In this document: positions 55,452-64,000 of the stretch, one piece after another
Layout of the letters: each line of letters begins with the position of its first letter
How positions within the stretch are numbered: position 1 is the first letter of the stretch
Origin: Rhodobacteraceae bacterium XHP0102
Lineage (GTDB): Bacteria; Pseudomonadota; Alphaproteobacteria; Rhodobacterales; Rhodobacteraceae
Assembly (NCBI GenBank): GCA_025751475.1
Contig: JAOWLD010000001.1
Location: 124,001-188,000, forward strand
DNA length: 64,000 nt
Direction of reading: 5' to 3'
Made by a program: the position numbers and the translations under genes
Notes under the pieces: model-generated
Seen by the model: only the letters and a program-made list of their open reading frames with translations
Told to the model about the DNA's origin: nothing
Databases searched by the model: none

Positions 55452-56425
55452 GTGCCATCCGCCCTTGCATCAGCACTTGGGCTGTCTTCGCTGGTTTCGG
55501 CTGTCTCTGGCGCAGGGTCGGAGGGGCTTGGGGCAAGCGCGTCCAATTCTGGGATCACTGGATCGGGCAAGGGCGGGCCGATCAATGTGTCGCTGTCGTT
55601 CAAGGGCACGACATCAGGGTTTCGCATCACGCGCAGGAAATTCAAGCGACCGAAATCGGCGGCGAGACGCGCGCGAAAGGCGCGCTCAGGGTCTATGACG
55701 ATTTGACCAACCAGAAGCCCTGCGGGGTAAAGCCCATCTGCACCTGACGTGACAATGCGGTCCCCAGCGGCGATATCCTCTGGGGTTTCGATGAATTCAA
55801 TCAACGGGGCGCTGCTGTTATCCCCCGAAAGCAAAGCCTGCTGTCCAGAGGGTTGGATCACCACGGGCACGCGGCTGTTGCTGTCCGTGACCAACAATAC
55901 CCGCGCTGTGCGTTCACCCAGACCTGCGATGCGACCGACCAGACCCAATCCATCCATCGCGGCCCAGCCATCCTCCACCCCATCGCGTGCGCCCACATTG
56001 AGCAGAACCGAGCGGCGGAAGGGCGAGCCGCTATCCGCCAGAACGATGCCCGAAATCCATGTCAGCGAGGGATCAGGCTGCACGCGGTTGAGGTCCAACA
56101 AACGGGCGTTTTCCTGCTCCAATTGAATAGCCGCTTCGCGCCATGCGCGCATCTGCTGCAACTCGCGGCGCAATTGCTCGTTTTGTTCGTATAACCGCGC
56201 ATAGGATTGGAAATCATCGACCATGCGCGCCAGCCCCGTGACGGGGGCCATGGCCCATTCCATGTTGGGGACAATGCGATCTACAACGGCGGCGCGGATG
56301 CGTTCAGCCCTTGGATTGTCAATCCGCCACAGCAGGATCAGCCCGATCAAGAAGAGTATCAGGAGCACAACCAACAAGCGCCGCATAGGATGTGCGAGAT
56401 TTTCCTCGTGTCTATCCCGTGCCAT
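55448..56425 (-). CDS. mreC: Rod shape-determining protein MreC
   Basis: A 325-residue periplasmic scaffold of the elongasome anchored by one N-terminal helix (MRRLLVVLLILFLIGLILLWRID), a coiled coil (DDFQSYARLYEQNEQLRRELQQMRAWREAAIQLEQENARLLDL) and the MreC beta domains: VLADSGSPFRRSVLLNVGARDGVEDGWAAMDGLGLVGRI, GDRIVTSGADGLYPAGLLVGQI. The C-terminal tail from about 280 is Pro/Glu/Asp-rich and probably disordered. Downstream of mreB by 62 bp. Confidence 0.96.
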   Translation of the reverse strand: MARDRHEENLAHPMRRLLVVLLILFLIGLILLWRIDNPRAERIRAAVVDRIVPNMEWAMAPVTGLARMVDDFQSYARLYEQNEQLRRELQQMRAWREAAIQLEQENARLLDLNRVQPDPSLTWISGIVLADSGSPFRRSVLLNVGARDGVEDGWAAMDGLGLVGRIAGLGERTARVLLVTDSNSRVPVVIQPSGQQALLSGDNSSAPLIEFIETPEDIAAGDRIVTSGADGLYPAGLLVGQIVIDPERAFRARLAADFGRLNFLRVMRNPDVVPLNDSDTLIGPPLPDPVIPELDALAPSPSDPAPETAETSEDSPSADARADGT

Positions 56426-56487
56426 GGTCGCATAACCTTGTCATCACGCCTCAGTCCCTTCTCCCGATAGGACGGAGACTGACTCAA

Positions 56488-57708
<1,221 letters not shown>

Positions 57709-57713
57709 TCATC

Positions 57714-59279
57714 TCAATTTGCATCGCGATAGGAAACTTCTTTCACATCGCCACCTGATTTTCCGCGCCGCAGGATCAAGCGGTTCAGCGCGTTGATATA
57801 GGCTTTGACGCTGGCCACCACAGTATCTGTATCGGCCGACTGCGCGGTTGCAATTCTGCCCTCTTCCTCCATCCGCACAGAAACGGTCGCCTGTGCATCG
57901 GTGCCTTCGGTCACGGCATGGACCTGATACAGCTGCAACCGTGCGGCATGGGGAAAAGCCTGTTTAACCGCGTTGAAGGCTGCATCGACAGGGCCATCCC
58001 CCGTGGCGACCACGGTCTTTTCCTCATCCCCCACACGGATCACAAGGTCAGCGTTCTGGGGGGCTTCGGTGCCGCAGATCACACGCAGGAATTTCAATTC
58101 CAAATGGTCGGATGCATCAATGGCCCCCGTGTCCGTGACAAGGGCCACGATGTCGTCATCGTACACTTCTTTTTTGCGATCCGCCAAAGCCTTGAACCGC
58201 ACGAACACATCGTTGAGCTGGTTGTCGGCCAATTCAAAACCCAATTCTTTGAGCTTGGCGCGCAACGCGGCGCGGCCTGAATGTTTGCCAAGGGGCAGCG
58301 AGGTGCCAGACAACCCGATATCCTCAGGGCGCATGATCTCGAACGTGTCTGCAGATTTCAGCATCCCATCTTGGTGGATGCCCGATTCATGTGCAAAAGC
58401 ATTCTTGCCCACGATGGCCTTGTTGAACTGAACGGCAAAGCCCGACACCGTGCTGACGCGGCGGGAGATATGCATGATCTTCTTTGTATCGACACGGGTG
58501 TGGAACGGCATGATGTCATTGCGCACGCGCATCGCCATCACGACCTCCTCTAGCGCGGTATTGCCCGCCCGTTCACCCAGCCCATTGATGGTGCATTCAA
58601 TCTGACGTGCCCCGCCTTCAACTGCGGCCAAGGCATTGGCGGTGGCCATACCAAGATCATTGTGGCAATGGGTGGCAAAAATCACCTCGCCAGCCCCGGG
58701 CACCTCGGCAATCAATCGCTCTATCAAACGCGCGCTTTCGCGCGGTGCGGTATAGCCGACCGTATCGGGGATGTTGATGGTTGTGGCACCCGCATTGATG
58801 GCAATTTCGACAACGCGTTTGAGGTAGTCCCACTCGGTGCGGGTGGCATCCATGGGTGACCATTGGACGTTGTCGCACAGGTTGCGTGCATGGCTGACGG
58901 TCTCGTGGATGCGTTCGGCCATCTGGTCCATGGTCAAGTTTGGAATGGCCCGATGCTGCGGGGATGTGCCGATAAAGGTGTGGATGCGCGGGCTTTTGGC
59001 ATGGCGCACGGCGTCCCAACAGCGGTCAATATCTTTGAAATTGGCACGTGCCAGGCCGCAAACCGTGGCGTTTTGCGACTGTTTGGCAATTTCCGAGACG
59101 GCAGCAAAATCGCCTTCCGAGGCAATTGGAAAGCCCGCTTCGATAATATCCACGCCCATGTCATCGAGCAGCATGGCGATTTCTAGCTTTTCGGCATGGC
59201 TCATGGTTGCGCCAGGGCTTTGTTCGCCATCACGCAAGGTTGTGTCAAAAATCAAAACGCGGTTTTTGTCGTCACTCAT
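57714..59279 (-). CDS. leuA: 2-isopropylmalate synthase
   Basis: A 521-residue enzyme for the first committed step of leucine synthesis (acetyl-CoA + 2-oxoisovalerate). DRE-TIM barrel with FDTTLRDGEQSPGATM, GFPIASEGDF, HCHNDLGMATANALAAVEGGARQIECTINGLGERAGN (metal His) and the HESGIHQDGMLK block. The C-terminal LeuA dimer/regulatory domain (about 390-500) binds leucine for feedback inhibition. The ATG at 59279 follows GGGGAGAG; an ATG six codons upstream lacks a site. Preceded by a leucine-rich leader peptide and alternative hairpins. Confidence 0.96.
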   Translation of the reverse strand: MSDDKNRVLIFDTTLRDGEQSPGATMSHAEKLEIAMLLDDMGVDIIEAGFPIASEGDFAAVSEIAKQSQNATVCGLARANFKDIDRCWDAVRHAKSPRIHTFIGTSPQHRAIPNLTMDQMAERIHETVSHARNLCDNVQWSPMDATRTEWDYLKRVVEIAINAGATTINIPDTVGYTAPRESARLIERLIAEVPGAGEVIFATHCHNDLGMATANALAAVEGGARQIECTINGLGERAGNTALEEVVMAMRVRNDIMPFHTRVDTKKIMHISRRVSTVSGFAVQFNKAIVGKNAFAHESGIHQDGMLKSADTFEIMRPEDIGLSGTSLPLGKHSGRAALRAKLKELGFELADNQLNDVFVRFKALADRKKEVYDDDIVALVTDTGAIDASDHLELKFLRVICGTEAPQNADLVIRVGDEEKTVVATGDGPVDAAFNAVKQAFPHAARLQLYQVHAVTEGTDAQATVSVRMEEEGRIATAQSADTDTVVASVKAYINALNRLILRRGKSGGDVKEVSYRDAN

Positions 59280-59367
59280 GGGTTCTCTCCCCGCCAATCA
59301 GGTGTCGGCCCTGTGCATTCACAAACGGGCCTTGTCAATCAATCAAGCTGTGTTTTGGTGAAGTGCT

Positions 59368-59413
59368 CGGCGCTAAATCCCCCCTGAGCGGTCGCGCCGA
59401 AAGGCACGCTCAG
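59368..59413 (-). promoter_or_regulatory. leuA attenuator: two mutually exclusive hairpins
   Basis: Hairpin A pairs CTGAGCG (59384-59390) with CGCTCAG (59407-59413) and includes the leader-peptide stop codon. Hairpin B pairs CGGCGC (59368-59373) with GCGCCG (59394-59399). The two interlock, so only one can form, as expected for ribosome-controlled attenuation. No strong U-run follows, so the block may act at translation instead. Confidence 0.5.
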
Positions 59414-59502
59414 AGGCGGCTAAGAAGAAGCGTTAGCAACGCACTTTGGCCGCGCGAGGGGCGGCTGTGCGTGGCTGTGATATGGCTTGCGCTCTGTGTC
59501 AT
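59410..59502 (-). CDS. leuL: Leucine-rich leader peptide of leuA
   Basis: A 30-codon ORF ending ALLTLLLSRL-stop: six of the last nine residues are leucine, encoded TTG CTA ... CTT CTT CTT ... CTC. The ATG is at 59502. It lies 130 bp before leuA on the same strand, and its stop codon sits inside hairpin A. Such peptides sense charged tRNA-Leu by ribosome stalling. The ribosome site is weak. The two codons after the run (Ser-Arg) and final Leu are also leucine-operon-like. Confidence 0.65.
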   Translation of the reverse strand: MTQSASHITATHSRPSRGQSALLTLLLSRL

Positions 59503-59601
59503 AACAGCCCGACTATGCCGCGCAAGCAGACGGATGAAAACCCCTTTTTTGACCCTTTCGGAAAACTTGCCCTGATGGCCAAGACTGCTAGTTCCCACGG
59601 C

Positions 59602-60282
59602 ATGACAGATCACAGATTTCAGCGTGTCCTGATTGTGGGCGCATCGGGTGGCATCGGGCAAGCCTTGGCCGAACATTACGCATTGGGGGGTGCGGCGATA
59701 ACGCGGCTGTCCCGCCGCAACACTGGTTTTGACCTCACCGATCCTGATGGTGTAGAGGCACAGCTTGGTGCCTTGGCGGGACCGTTTGATCTGATCATTG
59801 TTGCAACGGGCGCTTTGGAAATCGAGGGGGTTGGCCCCGAAAAATCTCTGAGCCAAGTCAATGCAGATGCGCTTGCGCGGCAATTTGCGGTCAACGCCAT
59901 TGGCCCCGCTTTGATCTTGCGCCATGTGCCGCGCTTGATGGATCGGCAAGGCGCCGGCGTCTGTGCGGTGTTGTCCGCGCGGGTGGGATCGATTGGGGAT
60001 AATCGCGCGGGCGGGTGGTATGGGTATCGGGCTGCAAAGGCTGCGGTGAACCAAATCGTGCGGACAGGGTCGATTGAATTGGCGCGCAGTCATAAAGGCG
60101 CGGCCCTGATCGCCCTGCATCCTGGCACGGTGCGCACAAAATTCACCGAAAACTATCTGGGTCGCCACCCTGCGGTTGCGCCTGAGGAGGCGGCCGCAAA
60201 TATCGCGCGCGTTTTAGCTGAGATCGGCCCTGCGCAAACAGGCCAGTTCTTCGATTGGAAGGGTGAGGCCGTGCCGTGGTAA
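59602..60282 (+). CDS. Short-chain dehydrogenase/reductase
   Basis: About 226 residues, Rossmann SDR. Cofactor motif VLIVGASGGIGQALAEHYA (GxxxGxG), FDLTDPDG, catalytic Ser in VLSARVGSIGDN (Ser region), and the Y-x-x-x-K pair in GWYGYRAAKAAVNQ. C-terminal LHPGTVRTKFTENYLG resembles C-factor/SDR proteins often found beside photolyase genes. The start at 59602 (MTDHRFQRVLIVG) is inferred from family length; ATGs at 59575 and 59515 are in frame but would overlap the leuL region. Its end overlaps the next gene by 7 bp. Confidence 0.83.
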   Translation: MTDHRFQRVLIVGASGGIGQALAEHYALGGAAITRLSRRNTGFDLTDPDGVEAQLGALAGPFDLIIVATGALEIEGVGPEKSLSQVNADALARQFAVNAIGPALILRHVPRLMDRQGAGVCAVLSARVGSIGDNRAGGWYGYRAAKAAVNQIVRTGSIELARSHKGAALIALHPGTVRTKFTENYLGRHPAVAPEEAAANIARVLAEIGPAQTGQFFDWKGEAVPW

Positions 60283-61808
60283 ATCGCGCCCCGCCCCGCT
60301 TGATCCTTATTTTAGGGGATCAATTAAGCCATCATATGGCTGCCCTGCGCGAAGGAGATAAATCCCGCGATATCGTTGTCATGGCCGAGGTTTGGGATGA
60401 GGCAAGTTATGTGCCGCACCATCCCAAGAAAATTGCCCTGATCTTTGCAGCGATGCGCAAATTTGCGCAAGAATTGCGGAATCATGGCTGGAATGTCGCG
60501 TATACCCGCCTTGATGATGCGCAAAACACGCAATCTTTGGTGGCTGAGGTGATCCGCCGTGCCGCCGAAACAGGTGCGCAAGAGGCCATTGCCACAGCCC
60601 CCGCCGAATGGCGCGTGATCGCCGCCTTGGAGGAATGTCCAGTCCCCGTCCATCAATTCCCCGATGATCGCTTTTTGTGCAGCGCGTCAGAATTTGCCGA
60701 TTGGGCAGAGGGGCGCAAAGAATTGCGGATGGAATTTTTCTATCGAGAAATGCGCCGCAAAACGGGGATATTGATGGCGGGCGATCAGCCCGAAGGGGGG
60801 AAATGGAATTTTGACCACGACAACCGGGAGCCGCCCAAAGAGGGGCTATTCAATCGTATGCCGCCACAATTTGAACCTGATGATCTGGTTGCCGAGGTGC
60901 TTGATCTGGTTGAGGCGCGGTTTGGCGCACATTTTGGCCGCTTGCGCCCCTTTTGGTTTGCGACAACCCGCGCAGAGGCCTTGGTCGCGTTGGAAGATTT
61001 CATCCAGAACCGACTCCATGATTTTGGTCGGTATCAAGATGCGATGGTGCAGGGTGAGGCGTTTCTAAACCACTCGATCCTTTCGATGTATTTGAACATC
61101 GGTCTGTTGAATTGGCGTGAGGTTTGTCACGCGGCAGAGGCCGCCTATCGCAAAGGCGCCGCACCCCTAAATTCGGTTGAGGGGTTTATCCGTCAGATCA
61201 TCGGGTGGCGTGAATACATACGCGGCATTTATTTCCTTGAGGGGCCAGATTACACATCGCGCAATGCGCTTGGGCATGATCGTCCCTTGCCTGCTTTTTA
61301 CTGGTCAGGCGAAACGGAGATGGCCTGTATGCGGGATGCGATCCTCCAAACGCGTGACCATGCCTATTCGCACCATATCCAACGTTTGATGGTGACTGGA
61401 AATTTTGCGCTTCTCGCGGGGGTTGATCCCAAAGAGGTGCATGAATGGTATCTGGCGGTTTACGCCGATGCCTTTGAATGGGTTGAAGCGCCCAATGTCA
61501 TCGGGATGAGCCAATTTGCCGATGGCGGCATTGTCGCCTCAAAGCCATATGTGTCGGGCGGCAATTACATCCATAAGATGTCAAATCATTGTGGGCGTTG
61601 CGCCTATAAGGTGAAAGAAAAAATTGGGGCGCAAGCCTGCCCCTTCAATGCGCTTTATTGGCATTTTTTGATCCGAAACGAAGAAAAATTCGCAAAAAAT
61701 CCGCGTATGGCGCAAATGTATCGCGTTTGGGCCAAGATGGATGCCGATACGCGCGCTGCAACTCTTGCGACTGCTGAGGCCAATTTGGCGCGCATTGAAC
61801 AGCTATGA
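60276..61808 (+). CDS. FeS-type cryptochrome / (6-4) photolyase (PhrB/CryB-like)
   Basis: A 510-residue prokaryotic FeS-BCP member. N-terminal LILILGDQLSHHMAAL is the family start. Four conserved cysteines, Cys351, Cys439, Cys442 and Cys455 (EMACMRD, NHCGRCAYK, QACPFNALYW), match those ligating the [4Fe-4S] cluster in Agrobacterium PhrB. GGKWNFDHDNREPPK and IRQIIGWREYIRGIYF bind the deazaflavin/lumazine and FAD. PhrB repairs (6-4) photoproducts; Rhodobacter CryB is a light regulator, so either role is possible. GTG start with GAGG upstream, overlapping the SDR stop. Confidence 0.92.
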   Translation: MVNRAPPRLILILGDQLSHHMAALREGDKSRDIVVMAEVWDEASYVPHHPKKIALIFAAMRKFAQELRNHGWNVAYTRLDDAQNTQSLVAEVIRRAAETGAQEAIATAPAEWRVIAALEECPVPVHQFPDDRFLCSASEFADWAEGRKELRMEFFYREMRRKTGILMAGDQPEGGKWNFDHDNREPPKEGLFNRMPPQFEPDDLVAEVLDLVEARFGAHFGRLRPFWFATTRAEALVALEDFIQNRLHDFGRYQDAMVQGEAFLNHSILSMYLNIGLLNWREVCHAAEAAYRKGAAPLNSVEGFIRQIIGWREYIRGIYFLEGPDYTSRNALGHDRPLPAFYWSGETEMACMRDAILQTRDHAYSHHIQRLMVTGNFALLAGVDPKEVHEWYLAVYADAFEWVEAPNVIGMSQFADGGIVASKPYVSGGNYIHKMSNHCGRCAYKVKEKIGAQACPFNALYWHFLIRNEEKFAKNPRMAQMYRVWAKMDADTRAATLATAEANLARIEQL

Positions 61809-61913
61809 GGGGCATTTTGGGGCTTCCCAAACCATCAGCTTATCGCTCATAGCTGATCCACGCGCCCTGCCGATCACTGGGATCGTTGCGGGATGGCGCG
61901 ATGGGCTTCTAAC

Positions 61914-62465
61914 ATGATTGACGTATATGCGGCGCCTGCCGCGTTTTCTGAGGCGGAATGCGCGCGGCTTCTTGAGCAAATCGCCACTGCGCCCACCCGT
62001 GACGCGAAACTGGTGGGCCAAGCGCAGCACCACAACGTGCGCCGCGCGGATCTGGTTTGGCTAGACGAGGTCGAGGGATGCGAATGGGTAACGGAGCGCG
62101 CGATTGATCTGGTGCGCGTGGCCAATCGTGAGATGTTTGATTTCGATATCACCGATTTTTCGGAAAGCCCGCAGGTTGCCCGCTATGACAGCAGCCGCGA
62201 AGGTCATTTTGACTGGCATTCTGATATTGGGGATGGCCGATTGGCCGCGCGGCGCAAGCTGACAATTGTGATACAATTGGATTCAGGCGCGGGGTATGAG
62301 GGGGGCGATCTACAGATCATGCCGAGCAATCACACTGTGACCGCCGCGCGCGGGCGGGGCGATGCAGTGATGTTCCCGTCCTTCATGCTGCATCGTGTCA
62401 CGCCTGTGACCAAGGGCACGCGACATTCGTTGACCTTATGGTGTCACGGCCCTGGTTTCAGATAG
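61914..62465 (+). CDS. 2-oxoglutarate/Fe(II) oxygenase (prolyl 4-hydroxylase-like)
   Basis: About 183 residues. The jelly-roll iron triad is seen as His102-x-Asp104 in YDSSREGHFDWHSD and His160 in FPSFMLHRVTPVTKGTRHSLTLW, with Arg170 for 2-oxoglutarate. KLTIVIQLDSGAGYEGGDL is the conserved strand pair. Substrate unknown; related PKHD-type proteins hydroxylate peptidyl Pro/Lys or small molecules. The ATG at 61914 is used, an ATG seven codons upstream is possible; neither has a strong ribosome site. Between the photolyase and gltX, both co-directional. Confidence 0.82.
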   Translation: MIDVYAAPAAFSEAECARLLEQIATAPTRDAKLVGQAQHHNVRRADLVWLDEVEGCEWVTERAIDLVRVANREMFDFDITDFSESPQVARYDSSREGHFDWHSDIGDGRLAARRKLTIVIQLDSGAGYEGGDLQIMPSNHTVTAARGRGDAVMFPSFMLHRVTPVTKGTRHSLTLWCHGPGFR

Positions 62466-62555
62466 CTCGATTTCGTCACAACCCCTGAGCGCCGATATGG
62501 ACAAATCTGGCGCGCTGTGAAAGACGGGGCGCTTGAAACACAGGAGGTTTTGAGC

Positions 62556-63881
62556 ATGACAACCGTCACCCGTTTTGCGCCATCCCCAACGGGATATTTG
62601 CACGTTGGCAATTTGCGCACGGCTTTGTTCAACCACCTGATTGCACGGCGCACGGGCGGAAAGTTCATCTTGCGCCTGGATGACACCGACCCTGAACGCT
62701 CAAAGCAGGAATATGCGGACGCGATCCGCGAGGATTTGGAATGGTTGGGCCTGACATGGGATCAGGAGGAGCGCCAATCAGCGCGACTTGATCGTTACGA
62801 GGCCGCCGCCCAAGAATTGCGCGACAAGGGTCGGTTCTATGAGGCGTTTGAGACACCCACGGAACTCGACCTCAAGCGCAAAAAACAACTCAATATGGGC
62901 CAGCCGCCCGTTTATGACCGCGCTGCGCTGAAACTCAGCGCGGCAGAGCGTGATGCGCTACGCGCAGAGCGCGGCATGGGCGTGTGGCGGTTTTTGCTCA
63001 ATCAGACACGTATTGAATGGACGGATGGCATTTTGGGCGATTTGTCGATTGATGCGGCCAGCCTGTCTGATCCTGTGTTGATCCGCCAAGATGGGCAGTT
63101 TTTGTATACATTGGCCTCGGTGGTTGATGACACGGATATGGGCATCACCCATGTTGTGCGTGGCTCGGACCATGTGACCAACACGGCCACGCAGATACAG
63201 ATTATGGAAGCGTTGGGCTTTGGCGCGCCTGCATTCGCGCATCATTCGCTTTTGACAGGCCCGCAGGGCGAGGCGCTGTCCAAACGGCTTGGCACTTTGG
63301 CCTTGCGCGATTTGCGTGCGGCGGGCGTGCATCCGATGGCGCTTTTGTCTTTGATGGCGCGGCTTGGCTCTTCTCAGCCTGTCGAGATTGCAAGCGATTT
63401 GGACGAACTGGCCGCAGGGTTCGATCTGGCGCATTTTGGGGCTGCCCCAACGAAATTTGATGTTGATGATTTATATCCGCTGACGGCGCGCATATTGGCT
63501 GCACAGGATTTGAGCGTGGTCGCCGATGCGGTGCGCGCGGCGGGGGTTCCTGATCATCTTGCCCCCCTATTTTGGCAGGTGACGCGTGAAAACATCACAA
63601 CGCTGCATGATTTGGCGGAGTGGTGGGATTTGTGCCGCGATGGTGCAACGCCTTTGGTGGATGAGGAAGACCGCGTCTTTGTCGCGGAGGCCTTTGCAAT
63701 CTTGCCTGAGCCGCCTTACGGGCCAGAGGCTTGGTCAACATGGACAAATGCGGTAAAAGAAGCGACTGGGCGCAAGGGCAAAACCCTGTTCATGCCGCTG
63801 CGCAAAGCTGTAACGGGGCGCGCGCGCGGGCCTGAAATGGCCGATCTTATGCAGCTTTTGCAAAAGAAACCCACGCTGTAA
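62556..63881 (+). CDS. gltX: Glutamate--tRNA ligase
   Basis: A 441-residue class I synthetase. HIGH-like motif in RFAPSPTGYLHVGNLRTALFNHL; VVRGSDHVTNTATQIQIMEALG; KMSKS-like motif is GEALSKRLG (ALSKR instead of KMSKS), typical of one of the two alphaproteobacterial GluRS paralogues. AGGAGG lies 8 nt before the ATG. Whether it charges tRNA-Gln as well (needed if no GlnRS) cannot be told. Last complete gene in the window. Confidence 0.95.
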   Translation: MTTVTRFAPSPTGYLHVGNLRTALFNHLIARRTGGKFILRLDDTDPERSKQEYADAIREDLEWLGLTWDQEERQSARLDRYEAAAQELRDKGRFYEAFETPTELDLKRKKQLNMGQPPVYDRAALKLSAAERDALRAERGMGVWRFLLNQTRIEWTDGILGDLSIDAASLSDPVLIRQDGQFLYTLASVVDDTDMGITHVVRGSDHVTNTATQIQIMEALGFGAPAFAHHSLLTGPQGEALSKRLGTLALRDLRAAGVHPMALLSLMARLGSSQPVEIASDLDELAAGFDLAHFGAAPTKFDVDDLYPLTARILAAQDLSVVADAVRAAGVPDHLAPLFWQVTRENITTLHDLAEWWDLCRDGATPLVDEEDRVFVAEAFAILPEPPYGPEAWSTWTNAVKEATGRKGKTLFMPLRKAVTGRARGPEMADLMQLLQKKPTL

Positions 63882-64000
63882 CAGCCTGTTGAAAGCACCG
63901 TGTTTTTCATGTCACCCTCGCTGGTAGTGGGGTGGCACATAAAAAGGTGACGGGTCTGGTGAGCGCGCAATCCGCAAAGCAGGGAAATTTCCCTCAGATA
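63882..64000. other. Non-coding end of window
   Basis: No gene recognised. An imperfect stem-loop is bounded by GTCACC (63911-63916) and GGTGAC (63946-63951); it may be part of the next gene's control region. The downstream gene is outside the window. Confidence 0.3.

Noticed and set aside
59503-60168. Extension of the leucine leader frame to a 252-codon ORF antisense to the SDR
   Set aside because: Only the final 30 codons lie upstream of the SDR start and carry the Leu run; the rest is the mirror of the SDR coding region.

Overview
The window looks like chromosomal DNA from an alphaproteobacterium of the Rhodobacteraceae (roseobacter/Rhodobacter group). Indicators are the split F-ATPase b/b' genes, the hisS-hisZ-short hisG cluster, a B12-dependent ribonucleotide reductase, the ethylmalonyl-CoA (EMC) pathway genes ccr, ecm, mch and mcl2, a Hint_2-domain protein, and a (6-4)-photolyase-type FeS cryptochrome. 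The genus cannot be fixed from the sequence alone. Almost all of it is core metabolism with moderately high G+C. I see no insertion sequence, prophage, CRISPR array, rRNA or tRNA.

Layout. 1-1.7 kb: end of the F0 ATP synthase operon (atpB end, atpE, atpF', atpF). 1.8-4.3 kb: dimethylglycine/sarcosine dehydrogenase-like enzyme. 4.4-12 kb: dnaE, slyX (reverse), hisS-hisZ-hisG, DUF1489. 12-18.6 kb: nrdJ, LpxR-like lipid A deacylase, Hint-domain protein, rpsD with a structured leader, TIGR01620 membrane protein. 18.8-26.8 kb: ileS, GST, ygfZ, two PLP aminotransferases, rpe. 26.9-30.5 kb: divergent ccr/ecm. 30.6-34.4 kb: a more mixed stretch with an H-NS-like protein, ornithine decarboxylase behind a structured leader (probable speF motif), DUF1989, a small repeat-containing ORF and an AT-rich HAD phosphatase. 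34.4-39.2 kb: sdhCDAB operon interrupted by a sulfotransferase and a lipoprotein gene. 39.2-41.9 kb: mcl2-nnrU-DUF1737-mch. 42-50.8 kb: tauE-type permease, mdh, sucCDAB. 50.8-57.5 kb: mreBCD-mrdA-rodA rod-shape operon plus ghrA. 57.7-59.5 kb: leuA with a leucine-rich leader peptide. 59.6-63.9 kb: SDR, cryptochrome/photolyase, 2OG-Fe(II) oxygenase, gltX.

How the genes fit together. Succinate dehydrogenase, malate dehydrogenase, succinyl-CoA synthetase and 2-oxoglutarate dehydrogenase E1/E2 make up much of the TCA cycle. Ccr, Ecm, Mch and Mcl2 form the anaplerotic EMC route for acetyl-CoA assimilation, which delivers glyoxylate/malate and succinyl-CoA into that cycle.

The strongest unexplained signal is regulatory. 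The sdh and suc promoter regions carry the same composite operator, two GTGATCAC palindromes exactly 21 bp apart in the same orientation relative to the genes. This suggests one regulator co-controls both TCA operons. Other regulatory candidates are a leuA attenuator (30-codon leader peptide ending in a Leu run, with mutually exclusive hairpins), the ornithine decarboxylase leader RNA, and a terminator-like hairpin between sucD and sucA.
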